Below, one piece after another: positions 1-5,043 of a DNA stretch of 5,043 nucleotides. Numbering within the stretch: position 1 is the first letter of the stretch; each line of letters starts with the position of its first letter. The translations under genes were made by a program, and so were the position numbers. Under the pieces are notes generated by a model, which did not search any database, was not told where the DNA came from, and saw only the letters and a list, made by a program, of their open reading frames with translations. Source of the DNA: Anaerolineae bacterium (GTDB taxonomy: Bacteria > Chloroflexota > Anaerolineae > Aggregatilineales > Phototrophicaceae); assembly GCA_015492875.1 (NCBI GenBank), contig WGEI01000153.1:1-5043 (forward strand), in the 5' to 3' direction.

Positions 1-1089
1 CTACAGGCCATGATTGCCTCGATACGCGATGGTGTCATTCATGTTTCGCCCGATGGTGAAATCCTCTATATGAACCCTGCATTAGAAACTCTCACGGGGT
101 ATACAAAAGACCAATGGCAAGAGCTTGGCTTAGAATTGTTCTCGTTACTGGTGCCAGATGATAATTATTCTGCAGAACTCTTAGCGGCCCAACCACAGGT
201 TTGCCGCCTTTCGCTAGAGCAACAAGGGTTCTGGCGGGGCGAATTCACCCTGAAACGCCGCGATGATTCATTGATAGCAGTTGAACTGATTAGCACGATG
301 GCATGTAGCCTTGATGGAGAAAATGAGGGTGTTGTGACCGTTGTGCGAGATATTAGCGAAGCGCGAGAACTGGCACGCCAACGACGCCAATTCATCACAA
401 CCGCCTCGCATGAACTACGCACGCCCGTCACCAATATGAAGACGCGCTTGTTCTTACTCAAGCATCAACCAGACCGCTTAGAAGAGCATCTTGAGGTTAT
501 GGAGCTTGTTGTAGAGCGTATGCAGAATCTCATTAGCCACCTGTTTGATATTACGCGCTTTGAACAAGGATTGATTACGTTACAATTCCAACCAACGAAC
601 TTATCCCAATTTTTGAAGCATGTTGTACGTATCCAGCAAGCAGAAATAGAAACACGCCAATTAACCCTTAATCTGGATATTCAAGAAGACAATGTCATCG
701 CTGATGTGGATGCCGAGCGTTTAGAACAGGTACTCACGAACTTGCTCGATAATGCCGCCGACCACACCCCCGAAGACGGCCTCATTACCTTGCGCTTGAG
801 AACCGAAGATGACACTTTCGCCGTCATTGAAGTGGAAGATACCGGCGAAGGCATTGATCAAGCGTTATTGCCCAACATATTCCAGCCCTTCTTTCGCGGT
901 GAGGAGCGCAAAAATCAAGGGGCGGGGTTAGGGTTAGCTATCGTGAAAGACATCGTAGAGAAGCATGGCGGCATGGTCAGCGTGCAGAGCGAAGTCGGGC
1001 AGGGGACGTGTTTTATCATTCGCCTGCCGCTTTCTAGAGCGCCCAAGCCTGTTACCAGCTCTTCCACCGATGGAGAGGCTGGCTCATGA
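1..1089 (+). CDS. PAS-domain sensor histidine kinase, 5'-truncated by the window edge
   Basis: This is the C-terminal part of a two-component sensor kinase, which autophosphorylates a histidine and passes the phosphate to a response regulator. Numbering from the ATG at 10, residues 1-115 form a PAS/PAC sensor domain (DGEILYMNPALETLTGY, then VVRDISEAREL). Residues 123-190 are HisKA with the H-box SHELRTP and phospho-acceptor H134. Residues about 228-343 are HATPase_c: N-box NLLDNAADH (N244, N248), G1 box DTGEGI (277-282), F-box FQPFFRG and G2 box GAGLGLAI (304-311). All catalytic motifs are intact. The reading frame is open to base 1 (codons CTA CAG GCC precede the ATG) and the ATG falls inside the PAS fold, so the true start is almost certainly upstream. 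Further sensor or membrane segments may be missing; none is visible here. A short Ser/Pro-rich tail (about 346-359) ends the protein. Its stop overlaps the downstream TPR gene. No response regulator lies in the window, so its partner and signal are unknown. Confidence 0.95.
   Translation, partial: LQAMIASIRDGVIHVSPDGEILYMNPALETLTGYTKDQWQELGLELFSLLVPDDNYSAELLAAQPQVCRLSLEQQGFWRGEFTLKRRDDSLIAVELISTMACSLDGENEGVVTVVRDISEARELARQRRQFITTASHELRTPVTNMKTRLFLLKHQPDRLEEHLEVMELVVERMQNLISHLFDITRFEQGLITLQFQPTNLSQFLKHVVRIQQAEIETRQLTLNLDIQEDNVIADVDAERLEQVLTNLLDNAADHTPEDGLITLRLRTEDDTFAVIEVEDTGEGIDQALLPNIFQPFFRGEERKNQGAGLGLAIVKDIVEKHGGMVSVQSEVGQGTCFIIRLPLSRAPKPVTSSSTDGEAGS
1072..1078 (+). promoter_or_regulatory. 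Ribosome binding site of the TPR gene
   Basis: GGAGAGG lies 7 nt before the ATG at 1086, inside the last codons of the kinase gene. It is a near-consensus Shine-Dalgarno sequence. Together with the ATGA stop/start overlap it supports this start and suggests translational coupling with the kinase. Confidence 0.75.
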
Positions 1090-1907
1090 CCTATAGCCCG
1101 CTAGAACTGGCTAACGCTTTTATTCAAACAGGCGAACTCAACCATGCTTTAGCCGCACTCGATGCGCATTTAGCCCAATCACCACAGGATGAACAATCGT
1201 TACGCTTGCGGGCTGCTGTGCGGTTGCGACTGGGCGATGAAGCGAATTTGCGTGCTGCCATCGATGACTTACAATGCCTCACATCCCCCTCGTCCGAAGA
1301 TTACCAGCAAATCTCCATTATTTTTGAGCGCCTGGAAGAAATTCCCGCCGCTATTGATGCCCTTCATCAGGCATTAACGCTTGACCCGCAAGATGCCCGT
1401 TTAGCAGAACGTTTGGTGATGCTCTATAGCCAGCAACAAGACTGGCAAGCCGCCCGCGAGGTCGTTGCTCAAATGCCCCATAGCTGGCGCTGGCAGCAAT
1501 GGGCGGGGGATTTGGCCGTTAATGCGGATGATTTCACTGCTGCTGCCGCGCATTATGAACAAGCGCTCGCCCGGCTAGAGCAACAGCAACTTGCACCAGA
1601 TTACCATGCGGCGATGGCGGCACGGCTATGGTTAGCGCTTGGCCATGTTTATCGCCAACTAGCGGATTTTTCTGCTGCGGCTAGCGCTTATGATGAGGCG
1701 GAGCATTGTATGCCCGATGAGCCGCTTTTGCCCTTTTTTCGCGGTTTATTAGCTTGGCAGCAACAAGATGAACCGCAAGCTATTGCGCTTTGTCGTTATG
1801 CATTAGAACACACTAACGACGCCTTGCGTGAAGAAATACGCACCACTTTACAATCTAACCCCGCCTTCATGAAGTTATTTCAACAGGTTTTTTATAACTT
1901 GAAATGA
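1086..1907 (+). CDS. TPR-repeat protein coupled to the histidine kinase
   Basis: This 273-residue protein is made almost entirely of helical tetratricopeptide-like repeats, which normally act as protein-binding scaffolds. Recognisable units lie at about 5-37 (NAFIQTGELNHALAALDAHL), 72-103 (AAIDALHQALTLDPQDA), 104-131, 136-166 (DDFTAAAAHYEQAL), 178-211 (ALGHVYRQLADFSAAASAYD) and 212-243 (QQQDEPQAIALCRYALEH), with a degenerate unit between 38 and 66. Several show the canonical Gly/Ala, Tyr and A..Y..AL pattern followed by a P-D turn. There is no signal peptide, membrane helix or catalytic motif, so it is probably cytoplasmic. The start is fixed by the ATGA overlap with the kinase stop (TGA 1087-1089) and the GGAGAGG site 7 nt upstream. 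Because it is coupled to the kinase, it may take part in the same signalling circuit, for example by binding the kinase or a partner, but this is inferred from position only. The specific function is not recognised. Confidence 0.9.
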   Translation: MTYSPLELANAFIQTGELNHALAALDAHLAQSPQDEQSLRLRAAVRLRLGDEANLRAAIDDLQCLTSPSSEDYQQISIIFERLEEIPAAIDALHQALTLDPQDARLAERLVMLYSQQQDWQAAREVVAQMPHSWRWQQWAGDLAVNADDFTAAAAHYEQALARLEQQQLAPDYHAAMAARLWLALGHVYRQLADFSAAASAYDEAEHCMPDEPLLPFFRGLLAWQQQDEPQAIALCRYALEHTNDALREEIRTTLQSNPAFMKLFQQVFYNLK

Positions 1908-1947
1908 TATTTTCCCTTACAATGTGAAGTAGGGACAGTATCGCATG

Positions 1948-1953
1948 AAGGGG
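1948..1953 (+). promoter_or_regulatory. Ribosome binding site of the metalloprotease gene
   Basis: The purine run AAGGGG (GAAGGGG including 1947) sits 8 nt before the ATG at 1962. It supports this start, which is also the one that gives a complete signal peptide. The 54-bp gap 1908-1961 between the TPR gene and the protease contains no convincing terminator. Confidence 0.6.
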
Positions 1954-1961
1954 TTTATCTC

Positions 1962-3281
1962 ATGAAACGCCTGCTAGTTGTTATTTTCTTACTTTTCACA
2001 ACAGTTATTACACCTTCTCTTTTGGCGCAGGATGGCAACACTGATAAAAGTACCCCCATTGATAGCTATCCATTGCCCGCACAACCTGGTGCTGTGCGTT
2101 ATACCCTTGCTGATCAATGGAACAAAACTAACTTAACCTTCAGTATTCTCAATTGCCCATCTACAATTGACTGCAACCGCGCCTATGGAGCTGTGCGTGC
2201 TGCGTTCGAGGCGTGGGGTGAAGTGTCTAATCTTAGCTTTACTGAAGTGAGCGGAAACAATGCCGATATTCTCGTGCAGTGGACGGTCAATGAAGAAGAG
2301 TTTGGTCGGCCCGGTGGAACGCTCGGCTTTGCTTATTATCCCAGCTATGGCGGGGATATTTACCTTGATGATGCCGAGCCGTGGACAATCTTCGATGGTG
2401 GCCCCACCGATTTATATGTTGTCATCGCTCATGAGATTGGGCACTCCATTGGTTTAGACCATTCAAACGATGAACATGCGCTGATGTACGCCTATAGCGG
2501 TGTGGCCTCTAATTTGACAGCTGATGACATTAATGGCGTCCAGCGGCTCTATGGTGCGCCCTCTGATGCAGGCGGCGCAGCCCCACAAACCCCACCCCAG
2601 CCACCCACACCAGATAACGTTCCTTCTGGTCCAGTAGAAGTGGTTGAAGGCTCAATTGATGATAGCGTTTTTTATCAGGTTTGGACGATTGACGTAAGTG
2701 CTGGCGAGACTATCACTTTCAAAATGGAGGCTTTGAATGGCGACCTTGACCCGTATCTCGCCATTCTCACGCCAGATAGTCAAACCGTCTTAGTCGAAGA
2801 TGATGATAGTCTCGGCAATCGCAATGCGCTCATTACCTACACATTCCCTGATGCAGGTACGTATATTGTTGTGGCAACGCGCTATCTCACGAATGACGGC
2901 GACTCGGCTGGCTCATATCGTTTGACTGCCGAGCGTGGCCAGGCCAGCGCTGGCCAACCCCCACAAGCGCCCCCGACACAACCGCCGTCTGCGCCCACTA
3001 CAGCATCTATTGCTGTAGCCAACCAAAGCGGGGTGACCGTTTGCTACATCTATATCAGTCCTAATGATGAGACGACATGGGGTTCAGATTGGTTAGACCC
3101 TGACGAAACTTTAGAAAGCGGCTTCTTCATCCGCTGGGATGGCCTAGCCACAGGCATCTATGATGTGCGTGTGCAGGACTGTCAGGGCGGCTATCTAGAG
3201 AGCTATTATGTTGAATTCGATAGCGATACCACCATCTACGTATATACTGACCGCTTAGAAGTGGCCGCTGGCGTGCCCTAA
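1962..3281 (+). CDS. Secreted matrixin-like (M10) zinc metalloprotease with PPC domain and extra C-terminal domain
   Basis: This 439-residue protein is probably an extracellular endopeptidase. Residues 1-22 are a Sec signal peptide (MKR, then a hydrophobic core, with likely cleavage after SLLA); there is no lipobox cysteine. The catalytic domain spans about 43-199. It has the zinc motif HEIGHSIGLDH (H157, H161 and H167 as zinc ligands, E158 catalytic), a Met-turn at M175 (ALMY), and the closing motif ADDINGVQRLYG (187-198) typical of matrixins. PGGTLGFAYYP and GGDIYLDDAEPW (117-141) match the metal-binding loops of the family. A Pro-rich linker (about 200-223) leads to a bacterial pre-peptidase C-terminal (PPC) beta-sandwich domain (about 224-326; GDLDPYLAIL, DAGTYIVVATR, SAGSYRLT). 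A second Pro/Gln-rich linker (327-347) leads to a C-terminal domain (348-439) of unassigned function. C65 and C71 may form a disulfide. No PRCGxPD cysteine-switch propeptide is present. The gene lies 54 bp after the TPR gene and is closed by a strong terminator. Substrate is unknown. Confidence 0.92.
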   Translation: MKRLLVVIFLLFTTVITPSLLAQDGNTDKSTPIDSYPLPAQPGAVRYTLADQWNKTNLTFSILNCPSTIDCNRAYGAVRAAFEAWGEVSNLSFTEVSGNNADILVQWTVNEEEFGRPGGTLGFAYYPSYGGDIYLDDAEPWTIFDGGPTDLYVVIAHEIGHSIGLDHSNDEHALMYAYSGVASNLTADDINGVQRLYGAPSDAGGAAPQTPPQPPTPDNVPSGPVEVVEGSIDDSVFYQVWTIDVSAGETITFKMEALNGDLDPYLAILTPDSQTVLVEDDDSLGNRNALITYTFPDAGTYIVVATRYLTNDGDSAGSYRLTAERGQASAGQPPQAPPTQPPSAPTTASIAVANQSGVTVCYIYISPNDETTWGSDWLDPDETLESGFFIRWDGLATGIYDVRVQDCQGGYLESYYVEFDSDTTIYVYTDRLEVAAGVP

Positions 3282-3313
3282 GCCGCTTCGCCAGATAAAT
3301 CATAGCAATACTG

Positions 3314-3337
3314 CCGCCCTTAATTGGGCGGTTTTTT
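3314..3337 (+). terminator. Rho-independent terminator after the metalloprotease gene
   Basis: A perfect 6-bp G+C stem, CCGCCC (3314-3319) with GGGCGG (3326-3331), encloses the loop TTAATT and is followed directly by six T residues (3332-3337). It lies 32 nt after the protease stop and before the gatB promoter, so it marks the end of the upstream transcription unit. The opposite strand lacks a T-run after the stem, so it appears one-directional. Confidence 0.9.
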
Positions 3338-3379
3338 ATGCACTGCCATAAAATGCTGCGTTCTTGTGCCGCTAACTTG

Positions 3380-3388
3380 TGGTACAAT
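3380..3388 (+). promoter_or_regulatory. Extended -10 promoter for gatB
   Basis: TGG followed by TACAAT (3383-3388) fits an extended -10 element (TGn plus a 5/6 match to TATAAT). A good -35 box at the usual 16-18 nt spacing is missing: TTCTTG at 3361-3366 is weak, and TTGTGC at 3364-3369 is only 13 nt away. That is compatible with an extended -10 type. Transcription would begin near 3395, giving a leader of about 45 nt before gatB. Its location just after the terminator supports the call. Confidence 0.6.
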
Positions 3389-3398
3389 GCCTTGCGTT

Positions 3399-3428
3399 AT
3401 GTCTCGGTGGTTTAACTACACCCTATAG
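3399..3428 (+). CDS. Possible 9-codon upstream ORF in the gatB leader
   Basis: ATG at 3399 opens a mini-ORF encoding MSRWFNYTL and ending in TAG at 3426-3428. Its stop overlaps the AGGAAA ribosome binding site of gatB and lies 10 nt before the gatB ATG. The predicted transcription start (about 3395) is only a few bases upstream and there is no Shine-Dalgarno sequence, so it would have to be translated as a nearly leaderless message. It contains one Asn codon and no Gln codon. It may well be chance; it is recorded because of its placement relative to the gatB ribosome binding site. Confidence 0.2.
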   Translation: MSRWFNYTL

Positions 3429-3432
3429 GAAA
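3427..3432 (+). promoter_or_regulatory. Ribosome binding site that sets the gatB start
   Basis: AGGAAA lies 6 nt before the ATG at 3439. It selects this ATG over an in-frame GTG at 3379, which would add 20 residues (MVQCLALCLGG...) that do not resemble GatB and would begin inside the promoter. Confidence 0.7.
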
Positions 3433-3438
3433 CAGCCC

Positions 3439-4899
3439 ATGAGCGAATGGATTACGATTATCGGCCTCGAAGTCCATGCCGAAATGGAAACGGGCAGCAA
3501 AATGTTTAGCGCCTGCCCAGTAGTAGATAGTGTAGAAGCGCCGCCCAATACGGCTGTAGACCCGCTGTCATTGGGTATGCCCGGCACTTTGCCCGTGATT
3601 AATAAGCTTGCGATGGAATATGGCATGATGGTGGGGCTGGCGCTTAATTGTGAAATTCCGCCTCTCAACCAATTTGCGCGTAAAAACTATTTTTACCCCG
3701 ACCTACCCAAAGGCTACCAGATTAGCCAATATGACCGCCCACTAGCGATCAACGGCTGGATTGATATTGATTTATCAGACGGGCCAACAAAGCGCATTCG
3801 GGTGCGCCGCGCGCATATGGAAGAGGATACGGGCAAACTAACCCACGTCAGTGGCGGTAGCTTGGTCGATTATAACCGTGCTGGTGTGCCGCTTCTGGAA
3901 ATTGTCTCCGAGCCAGATATTAATAGTGCAGAAGAGGCAGAGGCTTATGCGCGTAAGTTGCGGGCGATTTTGCGCTATTTGGGCGTCAATAGTGGCGATA
4001 TGAGTAAAGGCGTTCTGCGTTTCGAGGCGAATGTCAGCGTGATGCGCCCTGATGATGCCGACTACCGCACCCGCACCGAAATTAAGAACCTCAATAGCAT
4101 TCGTAGTATGTATCGCGCTATTCAGTATGAAGTGAATCGCCAGATTAAGCTTTACGAAAGTGGCGACACCGTGCGGCAGGCGACGCTGGGCTGGGATGAA
4201 AATGCGCAAAAAATCATCATCCAGCGCTACAAAGAACGCCCCGATGAATATCGCTACTTCCCAGAGCCAGATTTACCGGTTGTCGTCGTCAGCCGTGAAT
4301 GGGTTGACGAAGTTCGCGCCCGCTTACCAGAGTTGCCCGATGCCAAAAAACAGCGCTTTGTAGAAGAACTTGGCCTGAACGATTACGATGCTGGCGTGTT
4401 AGTTGCAGAGCGTGCTGTCGCCAATTACTATGAAGCCGTTTTGACCGCTGGCATTGAAGCGAAAGCCGCCGCAAACTGGATTATCAGTAACTTGTTCGGC
4501 TTGATGAACAAAGCCAGCGTAGACCGCGAGGCGATTGCCGATATTCCCGCGACGCCCCAAAAACTCGCTGGGCTTATCAAGCTGGTGAACGACGGCACGA
4601 TTAACCAGAATATTGGTGTCAAAGTGCTGGAGATGATGTTCGAAAGCGGCCAAGACGCCCAAACGATTGTTGATGAAAAAGGCCTCGCCCAAGTTTCGGA
4701 TACTAGCCTTATTGCAAAAGCGGTAGCACAGGTTATCAAAGATAATGACGGGCTAGTTCAGCGTTATCTAGAGGGGCAAGATAAGCTCTTTGGTGCGCTT
4801 ATGGGGAAGGCCATGGGCGCGTTAAAAGGGAAGGGCAATCCCCAAGTTGTGCGAGAGCAATTGACAGAACAGTTGAATGCTCTGCGTAACGATAGCTAA
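3439..4899 (+). CDS. gatB: Aspartyl/glutamyl-tRNA(Asn/Gln) amidotransferase subunit B
   Basis: GatB is the tRNA-binding kinase subunit of the cytoplasmic GatCAB complex. It activates the side chain of mischarged Glu-tRNA(Gln) or Asp-tRNA(Asn) with ATP so that ammonia from GatA can convert it to Gln-tRNA or Asn-tRNA. The 486-residue length is typical. Visible motifs are GLEVHAEMETGSKMFS near the N terminus (E11 and H13 match active-site metal ligands known in the family), GMPGTLPVIN, RKNYFYPDLPKGYQISQYD, HMEEDTGK (126-133) and the GatB signature VDYNRAGVPLLEIVSEPD beginning at residue 143. These are followed by RFEANVSV, TEIKNLNS and YRYFPEPDLP. The C-terminal helical and YqeY-like tail is complete, ending with the GKAMGALKGKGNPQ motif. 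The cysteine pairs (CxC and CPVC) of zinc-containing GatB proteins are absent, with only one cysteine left in ACPV, so it appears to be the zinc-free type. gatA and gatC are not in the window. It has its own promoter and terminator and looks monocistronic. Confidence 0.98.
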   Translation: MSEWITIIGLEVHAEMETGSKMFSACPVVDSVEAPPNTAVDPLSLGMPGTLPVINKLAMEYGMMVGLALNCEIPPLNQFARKNYFYPDLPKGYQISQYDRPLAINGWIDIDLSDGPTKRIRVRRAHMEEDTGKLTHVSGGSLVDYNRAGVPLLEIVSEPDINSAEEAEAYARKLRAILRYLGVNSGDMSKGVLRFEANVSVMRPDDADYRTRTEIKNLNSIRSMYRAIQYEVNRQIKLYESGDTVRQATLGWDENAQKIIIQRYKERPDEYRYFPEPDLPVVVVSREWVDEVRARLPELPDAKKQRFVEELGLNDYDAGVLVAERAVANYYEAVLTAGIEAKAAANWIISNLFGLMNKASVDREAIADIPATPQKLAGLIKLVNDGTINQNIGVKVLEMMFESGQDAQTIVDEKGLAQVSDTSLIAKAVAQVIKDNDGLVQRYLEGQDKLFGALMGKAMGALKGKGNPQVVREQLTEQLNALRNDS

Positions 4900-4923
4900 T
4901 CCCTCGCCATAGCTAGATGAATG

Positions 4924-4949
4924 AAGGCGCGGCTTCGGCTGCGCTTTTT
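4924..4949 (+). terminator. Rho-independent terminator after gatB
   Basis: GCGCGGC (4927-4933) pairs with GCTGCGC (4938-4944), with one G-U pair, around a TTCG loop closed by C-G: the very stable C(UUCG)G tetraloop. Five T residues follow (4945-4949), which can also pair partly with AAG upstream (4924-4926). A second T-run follows at 4952-4955. It lies 24 nt after the gatB stop. Confidence 0.92.
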
Positions 4950-5000
4950 GCTTTTATGATGGCCTCAGTGTTACAGGACTGACTATCCGCTTAGGTAAAT

Positions 5001-5027
5001 TTGTTCATCATAATACAAGGTTATAAC
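5001..5027 (+). promoter_or_regulatory. Candidate promoter of a gene beyond the right edge
   Basis: In the AT-rich tail, TTGTTC (5001-5006) is followed after 15 nt by TATAAC (5022-5027), a 5/6 match to the -10 consensus. The spacing is short and AT-rich DNA produces such matches easily. The position after a terminator and with no gene between 4900 and 5043 makes a promoter plausible. Confidence 0.3.
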
Positions 5028-5043
5028 ACGGTTAAATTTTTAC

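Noticed and set aside
1893..1923. Possible promoter for the protease gene: TATAAC (1893-1898), or TTGAAA (1899-1904) with TACAAT (1918-1923)
   Set aside because: TTGAAA and TACAAT are only 13 nt apart, neither -10 candidate has a TGn extension, and TATAAC has no good -35 partner. A promoter here remains possible but is not supported well enough to annotate.
1914..1934. Imperfect inverted repeat CCCTTAC...GTAGGG between the TPR and protease genes as a terminator
   Set aside because: The stem is short with a bulge and no T-run follows, so it does not look like an intrinsic terminator.
3127..3387. Minus-strand ORF of 86 codons overlapping the protease end and the terminator
   Set aside because: It runs antisense through a well-supported coding region and through the terminator hairpin, and the product shows no recognisable features or ribosome binding site.
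3379..3438. Extended gatB start at an in-frame GTG (20 extra N-terminal residues)
   Set aside because: The extra residues do not resemble GatB, the GTG overlaps the extended -10 promoter, and AGGAAA with proper spacing precedes the ATG at 3439.
3838..4739. Several minus-strand ORFs of 61-123 codons inside gatB
   Set aside because: They are antisense shadows of a highly conserved gene, and their products show no family motifs.
4900..5043. A gene or RNA in the tail after gatB
   Set aside because: Apart from the terminator and a weak promoter candidate, there is no ORF of useful length on either strand and no tRNA-like or other recognisable RNA fold.

Overview
The window reads as a compact bacterial chromosome segment with about 50% GC and every supported gene on the + strand. 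No taxonomic marker is decisive. The combination of a PAS histidine kinase, a secreted matrixin-type protease with a PPC domain, and a C-terminal domain of the kind that often decorates secreted Chloroflexota proteins suggests Chloroflexota (perhaps an Anaerolineae-like lineage). This is an inference from family knowledge, not something proven here.

Layout. Positions 1-1089 hold the 3' part of a sensor histidine kinase gene (PAS, HisKA, HATPase_c) whose 5' end lies before the window. Its stop overlaps the start of a TPR-repeat protein gene (1086-1907) in an ATGA arrangement. After 54 bp comes a secreted, multidomain zinc metalloprotease (1962-3281). A strong intrinsic terminator at 3314-3337 closes this group, and no convincing terminator or strong promoter separates its members, so the three genes may be one transcription unit. 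A new unit then begins: an extended -10 promoter (3380-3388), a short leader containing a possible 9-codon upstream ORF, and gatB (3439-4899). gatB encodes subunit B of the Asp-tRNA(Asn)/Glu-tRNA(Gln) amidotransferase and is followed by a UUCG-tetraloop terminator (4924-4949). The last ~90 bases are AT-rich, contain no gene, and may carry the promoter of the next gene.

Functionally, the kinase and TPR protein look like a signalling pair with translational coupling, and the protease could be a co-expressed extracellular effector. That link rests only on gene order. gatB is housekeeping and separate. No RNA gene, CRISPR array, insertion sequence or obvious defence or mobile system was seen. The points most worth a second look are the protease (it lacks a cysteine switch and the matrixin structural-zinc histidines, and has an unassigned C-terminal domain) and the mini-ORF whose stop overlaps the gatB ribosome binding site.
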